A model generated the notes under the pieces. That model was not told the origin of the DNA. It made no database searches and saw nothing but the letters and a program-made list of their open reading frames with translations. Shown here piece by piece: positions 9,801 to 18,099 of a stretch of DNA of 31,213 nucleotides. The stretch lies in assembly GCA_947464365.1 (NCBI GenBank), contig CANHWS010000004.1, positions 1-31,213 of the forward strand. Direction: 5' to 3'. Made by a program: the position numbers and the translations under genes. How positions within the stretch are numbered: the stretch's first letter is position 1; every line of letters begins with the position of its first letter. The stretch is from Cytophagaceae bacterium. Lineage in GTDB: Bacteria > Bacteroidota > Bacteroidia > Cytophagales > Flexibacteraceae.

Positions 9801-12800
9801 GTACTAACCCCGTCTTCAGGACAAACTCGTTCAACCTGACCTTTAACGCCACTTCAAACTCTGTCATTTTCGTACTGCCAGCACTGACATCATTCAATGC
9901 GGGCACCGGGACAGTCACATTTGACGTACCGACTGGCGTAACTGCACAGCTAAATTTTGGCGTTAATTTCAATAACGTTGTTATGACCAGCAGCGGGGGC
10001 ACAGTGTCTAATGGCAACGCCTACAACTATACCATCGGAGGTGACATAACCGTTAACAGTACCTTTAACCTAGCCAACAACTCTGCTACCACGACATTCA
10101 ACAAGGCTGGCACACAGTTAATTTCGGGTAGCACTGGGGCAATTAATTTAAGGACTGTCGTCATCAGTAGTGGCACAACAGTCAATGCAACTTTTGCAAA
10201 CAACATAACTGTTGCAGGTTCGTTCACGAACAACGGAACGTTTAACCAGACAGCTGGCACCTTTGCGACCGATAATGTCAGTGGGGTTACTGATAGCAGA
10301 TCTAGCAACAACTCTACGTTCTTTAACCTGGCCTTTTATGGCAATGGCCAAGTGTGTTTATGGGATATGAGCTGTACGATTACCAACAACCTTTCCTTTG
10401 GTTCAGCAGGGTCAGGTTGTACTGTCCAGATGGCTATTGCAGGTACACCAGACTACATCACGACCAAAAACATTTTTTTCAACAACGGAAACAATGGCTA
10501 CGGGATCGACTATGGTGCAGGTGGACGTACGTTGGCAGCTAACCTATCTCATACTTTAGAGGTTAGCGGATCTATTACCCATAACAGTAGTAGCTATGCC
10601 AACTTTGTTTGTTTTTATACCAATAGTGGGTTTGTCAATGCACTTAATGTCTTGCTTAAGTCCACCACAGCGACCAACTCGATTGACCTGAGTGCAAATA
10701 ACTTCAATTGCTACCTTAACAACCTAACTGTAGATGCCTCTAGCCAGTTTCCTATTACAGGTTTGATCGACGCAAGGCTCTATGGCACCATTAACAACGC
10801 TAGCAACAACGACTTTACGCTCACCAACGGCCGTATTTCCAGTTACAGGACTGGCGCTACCATTACCAATTCAGGTTCGGGTTTGTTACAGGTATTTAAT
10901 CTGTCAAACACCACTGGCACCCTAAATATCGCTGGGGCAGTGCGCTCTGCAGGCACAGGAACTGGCACCAACAACTTTCAAGGTGCGATTGACATCCAGT
11001 CAGGTAGCACCTTAGCACTTGGTAGTAGTACATTTACCACTATCGGAGCAGGAGCTACGTATCGTTTTGCTGGCACACTCTCGGCTGGCACCAGCACCTG
11101 GATTTTTGCTAATACGGGTACCCCTGACTTCAGGACAGACAATAATGTAACGTTCAATAATGTAACATTAGCCCTAAACGGACCATCTTCCGTCACCCTT
11201 TCGAGGGATAACAGGATCTACACATTTAGCGGCACGGTGGAAGCTTCTACCTTCCAATTCACCGCAACAAGTGGAAATAACAGTGCCTTCTATGTAGTCA
11301 ATGGTTTGTTCCGCACTGCCAACCTGAATGGTCTAAACACTAATTCTAGCTCCTCAATCAGTACAACCAATTTTGGGAGCCTAACCCTTGGCACAGGTAG
11401 CACGATAGAGTACAATGCTAGCACCGGGACCCAAACTGTCTCGGCTCTTACAAATGGATATTATGCCCTAAACCTTACGAACGGTGGTACCAAGCAAGCC
11501 GCAGGTAGCTTTAACATCCAAGGTGGTAGCAGCATGAACATCAATGCTGGGGTTACATTTGATGCCGCCACATTTACACTTGGCAGAACAGGATCGGGCA
11601 CTGCCAACTACCTGATCAACGGCACATTCCAGACAGGTAATGCCAATGGGTTTAATGCCGCAACAGGCTCTATAAGTACCAGCAACACAGCAATCACACA
11701 AGGGGCAAGTTCCGTTATTGAGTATACCGGGTTGGTAGCTCAATCCGTGACATCGATCACGAGTCCAAACCAAAACTACATTAACCTGCGTCTCAGCAAT
11801 AACATTGGACTTTCGATGGGCACCAGTACTGTAGTCGAAACTAGCCTAACGCTAAACGGGGGATCCCTAACATTAGGCAACAATGACTTGACCTTAGGCA
11901 CTAGCCCTGGTAACCTTGGAGCTTTGACTGTCAACTCAGGTCTTTTAGCCACAACTGGTACAGGCCGCTTCGTGCGTTGGTTTGGGACTAGCGGTTTGCC
12001 GACATCAACTGCAACGGGTGTTAGGTTCCCGGTAGGGACAACGTCTTCTGACCGAAGCATTTACCTAGCGTTTAGTAGTGCCAGCGCACTCAGCAGTGGC
12101 GGGACGATTGGTGTCAACCATAGCCTCGCAAATGGCATATCAGCAGTAGGATCACCATTTGCGGATGGCACAGGCGGCGATTTGGTCAGCATTACCTTCC
12201 GCACCAATGCAGGTTGGAACTTTAGCACACCCTCAGCACCTACCCTTTCTGGTGGCGAAAGCATCTTCGTCGAGGCTCGCGGATCGAATATTGCTGCGAT
12301 CACGACAAGCTCACAAGCTCGTTTTGTTAATGTACCAGGCCCAGCGGCGGGCACCTCTGTCAACGGAGCCGGCACAGTTACATCTCCTATTGCCTTTAGG
12401 TCTGGCCTAAGTTTGGCCAACCTGACCAATGCAGCTTGGTGTATTGGTGCACCCACAATGCAAGCAGTTATCGTTGCAGTCAACGGAACAGCTGCGAATT
12501 GGGCAACTGCTAGCACATGGAGCAGCAGCACAGTGCCGACCAGCACAGACTATGTTGTCATTCCGTCTAGTGCTGCTGTGGTCAACCTATCAGGTGGGGC
12601 GCCATACGAATGCCTCACGCTTCAGGTAGATCAGGGTGCCAACCTAAACCTATCGACCAATACGTTGGTGCCTGCGTCAGGTGGTGCTGTCAATATATTC
12701 GGCACAACCACTACCCAAAATACAAATGGCATCGCCCTGTCTCCTAGTGCTAGCATCAGCAGTACCAACAGCCCGACAATCTCCTTTGGCAACACTGGCA

Positions 12801-15800
12801 CAGCTAACTACAATGGTACAGGTGCCCAAACCATCTCCGGTATTCAATATAACAACCTCACCATATCTGCTGCCAGATCTGGATCACCAACAATTACGCT
12901 AGATGGCACAAACACCATCGGTCTCACAGGTGCACTTAGCATCACAGCCACTGGGGTCGGGTCTTATGCCAATACGGGCAACACCATTAATTTTAATGGG
13001 TCGCTTACCCAAACCATACCAGCATTCATAGGATACAACAACCTAACGAGTAGCAATACTGGCGCACGTATTTTGGCAAGTAGTGGCAACATCGATATTA
13101 CTGGCATATTCAATCCTGGCACCAATACCTATACCGTCGCAGGTAGTACAGTCCGTTTTGTTGGCAGTTCGGCTCAAACGATTCCAGCATTCAACTTCCA
13201 GAACCTGACTAGCACCAGCACCGGAACTCGTGTACTAGCCAGTACCGGCAACATCGGGATTGCAGGCACTTTCACCCCTGGCACCAATGCCTATACCAAT
13301 ACAGGTAGCACGGTGATCTATAATGGCACAGGTACCCAGACGGTTGCCACGTTTAACTACAACAACCTGACGGTTAATGGTGGTAGGGGTAGCAACACGG
13401 TTACGATGGGAGCAACAGTTGGTGTTGCTGGCGCACTTGCGCTCAATAGCACAGTTACATACAACTTCACGACTAACAATAGCGTCACCAATTATAATGG
13501 GGTGGGCAACGTTAGTCAAACGGTGATAGGTGGGACCTATTTTACCTACAACAACCTAACAATCTCAGCCAGCCTAACAGGTGCAAATACTGTTACAATG
13601 GATCCTGTAAACCGCATTCAGGCCAGGGCCTTTAACCCTGTTGCTAGCCCAGGTGGTGCTGGTTATATCGTTACAGGTAGCCATATACAGCTTACTGTGT
13701 CAGGGACAACGATACCGTCATTTGTTTATAACAACCTAACGTCAAGCAACAATGCACATACCTTGCCTAGCAGCGGCACTATCGAAATCCTAGGTACATG
13801 GGTCGCCAATAATTGCACCTTCACACCTAGTACAAGCACCGTCAAGTTTAGCAGTGCTAGCAATGTCAGCTTGCCTGACGCTGGCCCGTACTACAACCTC
13901 CAGATTACTGGTGCTGGTATTAAATCGATGAGCCGAGTTCATATAGTTAATAATGAGCTGACCCTCGACAACTCCTATCTTAGCATGGACGCTGGCCAAG
14001 GTATTGAGATCGGTACAAGTGCTGCTAACCCTGGAGCATTATCTGTGGTCGGTGCTGCGGGTATTATCAACAATCAAGGCAACAACTCAGCAGCATGTTA
14101 CATCTTGCGTTGGTTTGGCACATCGGCGTTACCTACCACTTTCTCAAATGCTGGTCTATTCCCAGTTGTGCGCAGGTACAACAATATCCTTAGTAGCCGT
14201 TATTTGTACCTGAACTACAGCTCCGCAACTGCACTTTCGACTGGTGGATCAGTTCGCGTAACATACAACAATGGCTCAGGAGTCAGCCAGGAGGGATCTG
14301 TACCTTTCACCCAGTTTGCTGATAACTCAGGCCCAACTGTAAATCTTGTACGCGGTGCTGCTTATCGCTGGGTTATTACAACACCTTCTACTCCTATCCT
14401 AGCAGGAGGTCAGTCTATAGGCCTCAAGCTGGAAAATGCTGGCTCGATGCGGGTAAGTATCCCTGCCAACACGCGTGCAATCAACTTCGTTACAGGCAGT
14501 GGTGTATTCCAACAAGGACCAGGAACCTCACAAGCGGGTGGTGGCACGCAAACTGACCCTACTTGCTCCAAATCTGGCCTTACGATTGCGAACCTCACAG
14601 CCAATAACTGGTTACTTGCTACTGATAAATTGGTTGGTCAGGTTGTAGCATCAGGAGTTTGGAGCAATACGGGCATTTGGCTCGGTGGCAACATCCCGGG
14701 CACAACGGATGACGTCTTTATCCCAGCACCATACGACGTTTCGCTTGTTAGCAACATTACGCTCAACAGCCTTGATGTCAACAGTGGGGCTAGCCTCAAC
14801 ACCAACAATAATGTTATCACACTTGGTGCAGCACAAACACTGACCGTAAATGGCTCAATCAAGGTCGCTACACCTGCGCTAAACCAGGCGAATAACTCGG
14901 CCTTAAGCACAACCAACGCCCCGATATTGGTCTTGGGTCCTAACTCAACAGTTGAGTATGCAAGCTCGGGTTCGCAGACCGTTGACAACCTTAATTATGC
15001 CAACCTGACCATGAGCAACACTGGTGGAAGGACTTTTAATGGAAATGTAGGAGTGTCTGGTAGTTTCAACCTCAATGGCACCAATGCCTTTACCACGACA
15101 GGCTCAACGATCGACTTTAACGGAACCACAGCCATTACCGTACCGGGATTCACCTATAACAACCTGACAATATCTGGTAACAAAGCTGCAAACAATGTCA
15201 CGTTTAGCGGCATCGTATCGATGACTGGTAGCTTTAGCCCAAGTGCTACATTTAGCTCAGGAGGTTATGTTGTGACAGGCTCAACGTTTGAGTTTACCGG
15301 CACAGGGGCCTCGACAGTACCTGCTTTCACCTACAACAACCTAACCTTGAGTGACAACAGGGGATCAAATAACATTACGCTAGCTGGTGCCTCCACGATC
15401 TTAGGCACATTCAGCCCAATCGCTACATTCGGAGCTGGAAACTATGTCACGACAGGCAATACCCTTACCTTTGATGGTACAGCTGCCCAGACCGTACCTG
15501 CCTTTAACTATAACAACCTAGCTATTACAGGTAGTCGTACTAGCAATAATGTGACTCTTGTGGGAGCAATTAACATTGTTGGTAGTTTCAGCCCATCTGC
15601 ATCATTTGCGGGTGGCAACTATGTCGTGACTGGCTCAACCATTGGCTTCAACGGCACAAGTGCCCAATCAATACCATCTTTCACTTACAACAACTTGACC
15701 GTTAGCGGTGCAAGAGGAAGTAACAATATTACTTTGGCTTCTGGCACCATGAACGTTGCTGGAGACTTTGTAAACTCCGCCACCTTTGGCGCTGGCACTT

Positions 15801-17848
15801 GGGTCAATACAGGCAACACTGTTGATATGACTGGGGCAGGAAGCCAAGCCCTACCAGGTGGTGGAATCATCCTCAATAACCTGAGCAACTCAGGCAATGG
15901 AAACCGGACTTGGGCAGCTAGTACACTTAACCTACAAGGGACTTTCAGCCCTGGTAGCGGCACCTATACCGCGCCAGTCGGTAGCACATTAAACTATGCT
16001 GGTGGCAATGGACAAACCATCCAACCAGTCAACTACTATGCTCTCTCGAGCAGCAACAATAGTAGGGTCTTGAGCGCTAGTGGCACAATTGACATCGCAC
16101 AAAATTTCACACCCGGCTCTGGAGCTTATACAGCTAATGGATCTACAGTACGATTTAGTGGTGGCAATGCCAACGTTGGGGGCATCAGTGGTGGTTATCA
16201 AAACGTCATGATTGAAACCTCAGGCTCCAAAACGCTGACCTCCCCAGCAACGATGCTAGATAACTCCACCTTAGCCCTGAATGCTGGCGTGTTGAACAAT
16301 AGTAGTTTTGGCATTAGCCTCGGCAACGGGGCTACCATCACCCGTACTACCGGGAGTCTATCTACAGCACCTACATTTGGCACAAGTGCTAATGTTACTT
16401 ATCTGGCTGGTCTATCCACGGGTCCAGAGCTGCCAACGTCTAGCTCAGTCCTCCAAACCTTGACCATCAACCCAGGGATCGGCAATGCGGTAACATTGGT
16501 TACCGGAACCAACCCTACTGTGAACACCAACCTATCTTTGGTTGATGGCAAACTAGCGATCGGCACCAATACCCTAACCATAGCTGCTTCGATGTCTGGT
16601 TCGGGCAATATCTCAGGCGACGCCACTAGTAATCTAACAATCAGTGGTACTACTGGTCTCAATATTGGCAACCTCGCATTCGGTCCATCATCAGGTGATC
16701 GGCAGCTGAACAACTTGAGTATTAACCGCAATGGCGGCAATTGTGCACTAACGCTCGGCACGAACCTTGGGGTGGCGGGCACCTTGGCCTTTGCCCCCAC
16801 CAGCACTTGCAACATCCAAACTGGAGCCAATATTCTGGACCTAGGCAGCACAGGTATTGTCACCGGTGAGGCCAATGGTCGTTATGTGGTGGGTAATCTC
16901 TCGGTAAACAGAACCCTAAACACCGGAAGCAACAGCTTTGGCAACGTAGGTGCCTCCATGTACTGCACCAATTGCAACCTCGGCTCCACATCCGTAGTTC
17001 GAAAATCAGGCAGTGGTACCTCTGTCTTGTCCAGCCTTGGCACAAGGTCCATCAACCGAACTTACGATATTGTACCAACTAGCCAGCCTGCTATTCATGT
17101 CAACTTGCGCCTGAGCTGGATCTCTGATGACAACTACTATAACACACCAGCGACAAATGGCCGTGTCTGGAGGTCAACCGACAATGGTACAACCTGGACC
17201 AAGGTGGGCACCATGCAGAACTTCAACAATGGCTACATGGACGTTTTGGCTGATCACTTCTCAGAGTGGACTGTCGCCGATGCCAACAATCCGTTACCAC
17301 TTGAGCTAGTATCTTTTAGTGGTAGCTGGTTTGGAAATGCTGTAAGGTTAAACTGGTCCACTATTTCAGAAAGCAATACCTCTCACTTCGAGGTTGAGCG
17401 CAGTCAAGATATGGTATCCTACGAACGTATAGGCACCGTTAAGGCAGCTGGTAATAGCACGAACCTGCTAGCCTATCATCATGACGACAAAACTGCTAAG
17501 GTTAGCAAACTATATTATTACCGCCTCAAACAAGTTGATGCAGATGAGCAGTTTACATATAGCAGCGTTATCAGGCTCAATACTGGCGAAGGTGGCACGT
17601 TTAGCGTGTATCCAAACCCCGCAACTGGCCATGTCTCAGTCACATTGCCATCTGACGCTATTGGAGCTTATCAAATCACCATCACAGATGCTGTAGGCAA
17701 CGTCGTCAAGACTGTAACCATCCATAATATATTGGGCGCTACAACTACCGCACTAGATCTGAGCGGCATCAGCCAAGGTATATATGTAGTCTCGGTTTCT
17801 GGACCATCAATGTACGCCACGGTAAACCAGAAATTGGAGATTAGGTAG
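6869..17848 (+). CDS. Giant T9SS-secreted beta-strand-repeat surface protein
   Basis: Probable cell-surface or secreted adhesin-like protein of 3659 residues from ATG 6869; the frame is also open from GTG 6719 and ATG 6731 (3709 residues from the first). Numbering below is from 6719. A hydrophobic signal core (SLAIICFGVLAILMASLPSFA) ends with a likely cleavage before Gln112. The mature protein is rich in Asn, Thr, Ser and Gly and predicts as repeated beta strands. Three segments share a W...P...D.V.I pattern at about 114-155, 1920-1970 and 2640-2690; two large related modules sit at about 1750-1911 and 2461-2637; YNNLT-centred repeats of 54-63 residues form two arrays. One Asp-box-like segment (STDNGTTW) lies near 3485. 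The end has the Bacteroidota pre-sorting beta domain (PLPLELVSFSG...FEVERSQD, from about 3525) and a T9SS type A sorting domain (VYPNPATGHVSV ... KLEIR). No enzyme domain is recognised. ATG 6869 is preferred because the preceding codons look non-coding, but it still leaves about 36 residues ahead of the hydrophobic core. A strong terminator follows. Confidence 0.9.
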   Translation: MTTKLNSNPVACCHKLTSSDNKLAQAPNPPTLGFTGKTLKSLAIICFGVLAILMASLPSFAQTTYTWASTTAGGSWATGSNWSPTRSSPANNDVLVFNASSNITITAIPTQTIGRLRVIGSGVVTLQSSGNITLTIQAGGTSPQVDIAAGGLVVNGLTSNSVNLTIASGNTVTTGTGTSLAFTNLATFTNNGVTFTQNGVLFDFQSGSAYTHAVNQGTIPIGTWNANSTVSLTSMTNGNGSGLANIANINQAFGNLTVGCSQTTDLSLNVNSSFSVAGTFLVTGNTTGSAGTQYNGNGTRYALKLVSSVSSGSVTITLNNVTVSGSTNVCLVVFSDAPASSSNTVTVNVTGTITLGNNSNQARLIYVGNTAPATITCTGTALTNIGNNSTLVFLDHGNLLSGCNVTVTMLSSISTSTSSSQFWPLRAYANSASNGSNNSTLNVTIGNFTTPCTITNQGTSGFNILAQNSGSAANQSNNQVTFTVYGNVVQNSGTPTITVNPTDRSDASRQVATLNIYQTTGGVNGNLTISSGNFIMGQNNNVLASNGNRSFLNVEGNISGGTITGGSNRVNMVGQVRLFGPASRLATTGTLNLNNAIDLIIDNGTGNSSTLDNTVNLNSGISYLKLTSGNLNLNAKTCSVAANTWVFKSQGTISATPSYTAPINYYYSGTTTTGPELSTSFNAGTIVVASSANITSGGNFRFQTRFVNKGTFTQSTSFTATSVNSVTLTDSAGVGTSATFGNLASVNTGGSGNWINDLSFTVAGNWTSSVTSGDLALLFIKGNTVTPRTVNVVGNFTIGAGTRFDMTSSSSPTLTSNGPDHSLIIGGNFTYNNGNDICKFVYINGNFIQAVNLTIGGTGSSAFNVSSITSIDRFTLKNLAFTGTGSVSSTSVNCYIYGSLSNTSTTNLNISGGRINFMGGPYGFTQNIGSSGGGTLSLPNVTIEASGTVVSMLQNISISGTGTSDLWHSCAFGINSAGTNPVFRTNSFNLTFNATSNSVIFVLPALTSFNAGTGTVTFDVPTGVTAQLNFGVNFNNVVMTSSGGTVSNGNAYNYTIGGDITVNSTFNLANNSATTTFNKAGTQLISGSTGAINLRTVVISSGTTVNATFANNITVAGSFTNNGTFNQTAGTFATDNVSGVTDSRSSNNSTFFNLAFYGNGQVCLWDMSCTITNNLSFGSAGSGCTVQMAIAGTPDYITTKNIFFNNGNNGYGIDYGAGGRTLAANLSHTLEVSGSITHNSSSYANFVCFYTNSGFVNALNVLLKSTTATNSIDLSANNFNCYLNNLTVDASSQFPITGLIDARLYGTINNASNNDFTLTNGRISSYRTGATITNSGSGLLQVFNLSNTTGTLNIAGAVRSAGTGTGTNNFQGAIDIQSGSTLALGSSTFTTIGAGATYRFAGTLSAGTSTWIFANTGTPDFRTDNNVTFNNVTLALNGPSSVTLSRDNRIYTFSGTVEASTFQFTATSGNNSAFYVVNGLFRTANLNGLNTNSSSSISTTNFGSLTLGTGSTIEYNASTGTQTVSALTNGYYALNLTNGGTKQAAGSFNIQGGSSMNINAGVTFDAATFTLGRTGSGTANYLINGTFQTGNANGFNAATGSISTSNTAITQGASSVIEYTGLVAQSVTSITSPNQNYINLRLSNNIGLSMGTSTVVETSLTLNGGSLTLGNNDLTLGTSPGNLGALTVNSGLLATTGTGRFVRWFGTSGLPTSTATGVRFPVGTTSSDRSIYLAFSSASALSSGGTIGVNHSLANGISAVGSPFADGTGGDLVSITFRTNAGWNFSTPSAPTLSGGESIFVEARGSNIAAITTSSQARFVNVPGPAAGTSVNGAGTVTSPIAFRSGLSLANLTNAAWCIGAPTMQAVIVAVNGTAANWATASTWSSSTVPTSTDYVVIPSSAAVVNLSGGAPYECLTLQVDQGANLNLSTNTLVPASGGAVNIFGTTTTQNTNGIALSPSASISSTNSPTISFGNTGTANYNGTGAQTISGIQYNNLTISAARSGSPTITLDGTNTIGLTGALSITATGVGSYANTGNTINFNGSLTQTIPAFIGYNNLTSSNTGARILASSGNIDITGIFNPGTNTYTVAGSTVRFVGSSAQTIPAFNFQNLTSTSTGTRVLASTGNIGIAGTFTPGTNAYTNTGSTVIYNGTGTQTVATFNYNNLTVNGGRGSNTVTMGATVGVAGALALNSTVTYNFTTNNSVTNYNGVGNVSQTVIGGTYFTYNNLTISASLTGANTVTMDPVNRIQARAFNPVASPGGAGYIVTGSHIQLTVSGTTIPSFVYNNLTSSNNAHTLPSSGTIEILGTWVANNCTFTPSTSTVKFSSASNVSLPDAGPYYNLQITGAGIKSMSRVHIVNNELTLDNSYLSMDAGQGIEIGTSAANPGALSVVGAAGIINNQGNNSAACYILRWFGTSALPTTFSNAGLFPVVRRYNNILSSRYLYLNYSSATALSTGGSVRVTYNNGSGVSQEGSVPFTQFADNSGPTVNLVRGAAYRWVITTPSTPILAGGQSIGLKLENAGSMRVSIPANTRAINFVTGSGVFQQGPGTSQAGGGTQTDPTCSKSGLTIANLTANNWLLATDKLVGQVVASGVWSNTGIWLGGNIPGTTDDVFIPAPYDVSLVSNITLNSLDVNSGASLNTNNNVITLGAAQTLTVNGSIKVATPALNQANNSALSTTNAPILVLGPNSTVEYASSGSQTVDNLNYANLTMSNTGGRTFNGNVGVSGSFNLNGTNAFTTTGSTIDFNGTTAITVPGFTYNNLTISGNKAANNVTFSGIVSMTGSFSPSATFSSGGYVVTGSTFEFTGTGASTVPAFTYNNLTLSDNRGSNNITLAGASTILGTFSPIATFGAGNYVTTGNTLTFDGTAAQTVPAFNYNNLAITGSRTSNNVTLVGAINIVGSFSPSASFAGGNYVVTGSTIGFNGTSAQSIPSFTYNNLTVSGARGSNNITLASGTMNVAGDFVNSATFGAGTWVNTGNTVDMTGAGSQALPGGGIILNNLSNSGNGNRTWAASTLNLQGTFSPGSGTYTAPVGSTLNYAGGNGQTIQPVNYYALSSSNNSRVLSASGTIDIAQNFTPGSGAYTANGSTVRFSGGNANVGGISGGYQNVMIETSGSKTLTSPATMLDNSTLALNAGVLNNSSFGISLGNGATITRTTGSLSTAPTFGTSANVTYLAGLSTGPELPTSSSVLQTLTINPGIGNAVTLVTGTNPTVNTNLSLVDGKLAIGTNTLTIAASMSGSGNISGDATSNLTISGTTGLNIGNLAFGPSSGDRQLNNLSINRNGGNCALTLGTNLGVAGTLAFAPTSTCNIQTGANILDLGSTGIVTGEANGRYVVGNLSVNRTLNTGSNSFGNVGASMYCTNCNLGSTSVVRKSGSGTSVLSSLGTRSINRTYDIVPTSQPAIHVNLRLSWISDDNYYNTPATNGRVWRSTDNGTTWTKVGTMQNFNNGYMDVLADHFSEWTVADANNPLPLELVSFSGSWFGNAVRLNWSTISESNTSHFEVERSQDMVSYERIGTVKAAGNSTNLLAYHHDDKTAKVSKLYYYRLKQVDADEQFTYSSVIRLNTGEGGTFSVYPNPATGHVSVTLPSDAIGAYQITITDAVGNVVKTVTIHNILGATTTALDLSGISQGIYVVSVSGPSMYATVNQKLEIR
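11966..12451 (+). repeat. Internal duplicated module, copy A (coding)
   Basis: Encodes about 162 residues beginning RFVRWFGTSGLPT and ending SLANLTNAAWCIGA. The same order of landmarks appears in copy B at 14099-14629: RWFGTS.LPT, a SxxYLxxSSAxALSxGG segment, a TPSxPxLxGGxSI segment, and SGLxxANLTxxxW. A W...P...D.V.I segment follows each copy. Confidence 0.75.
12820..13876 (+). repeat. First array of YNNLT-type coding repeats
   Basis: Six tandem copies of a 54-63 residue unit with the pattern QT(I/V)xxFxYNNLT ... G(T/S)F.PG...Y...GST(V/I).F.G. The codons for the central aromatic residue start at 12848, 13034, 13196, 13358, 13547 and 13727, giving steps of 186, 162, 162, 189 and 180 bp, all multiples of three. 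A degenerate further copy (YYNLQITGAG) follows near 13890. Confidence 0.85.
14099..14629 (+). repeat. Internal duplicated module, copy B (coding)
   Basis: Encodes about 177 residues beginning YILRWFGTSALPT and ending TIANLTANNWLLATDK; related to copy A about 2.1 kb upstream. The copies have diverged to the point of sharing only patterned residues. Confidence 0.75.
14960..16195 (+). repeat. Second array of YNNLT-type coding repeats, with exact 177-bp steps
   Basis: Seven tandem copies. Codons for the central Tyr (or its equivalent) start at 14996, 15155, 15332, 15509, 15686, 15872 and 16034. The three central steps are each exactly 177 bp (59 residues); the flanking steps are 159, 186 and 162 bp. 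Typical unit: AQTVPAFNYNNLAITGSR, then (S/T)NNVTL, then GSFSPSA.F..GNYV, then TG(S/N)T. The DNA of neighbouring units is clearly diverged although the length is kept. Confidence 0.88.
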
Positions 17849-17878
17849 TCTATCAACTTACATTTGCTCTTTGTACCG

Positions 17879-17922
17879 CAAAGCACCATACCTTGGATCT
17901 CGAGGTGTGGTGTTTTGTTTTT
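17879..17922 (+). terminator. Rho-independent terminator of the giant surface protein gene
   Basis: A 15-bp stem (arms 17879-17893 and 17903-17917, core CACCATACCT/AGGTGTGGTG, with two wobble pairs) encloses a 9-base loop and is followed by TTTTT at 17918-17922. It begins 31 bp after the stop codon. This isolates the giant gene from rsmA. Confidence 0.85.
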
Positions 17923-17967
17923 GGGCAACTTCTTGTACCAATTACCTAGGTATCGAAACATAATTAT

Positions 17968-17994
17968 TGGCTCAAGTGGTCTAAGGTTGAGCCA
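17968..17994. repeat. Inverted repeat in the rsmA leader
   Basis: TGGCTCAA (17968-17975) and TTGAGCCA (17987-17994) form a perfect 8-bp inverted repeat with an 11-base loop, about 105 bp before rsmA. There is no T tract. It could be an operator or leader hairpin. Confidence 0.4.
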
Positions 17995-18099
17995 TCTAGC
18001 ATAGTACTCAGGGCTAATAGCGAGGGTAAATCTGTCCCTGATATAACCCTAAGGTGCCGACTTGTTGGCTAACTTGCGGTCCTAAAGCGCAATCGGTAG

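Noticed and set aside
12820..16195. Regularly spaced repeats that might suggest a CRISPR array
   Set aside because: Repeats are diverged, spaced in multiples of three, about 160-190 bp long and all in frame within a coding region; there are no short identical repeats with unique spacers and no cas genes.
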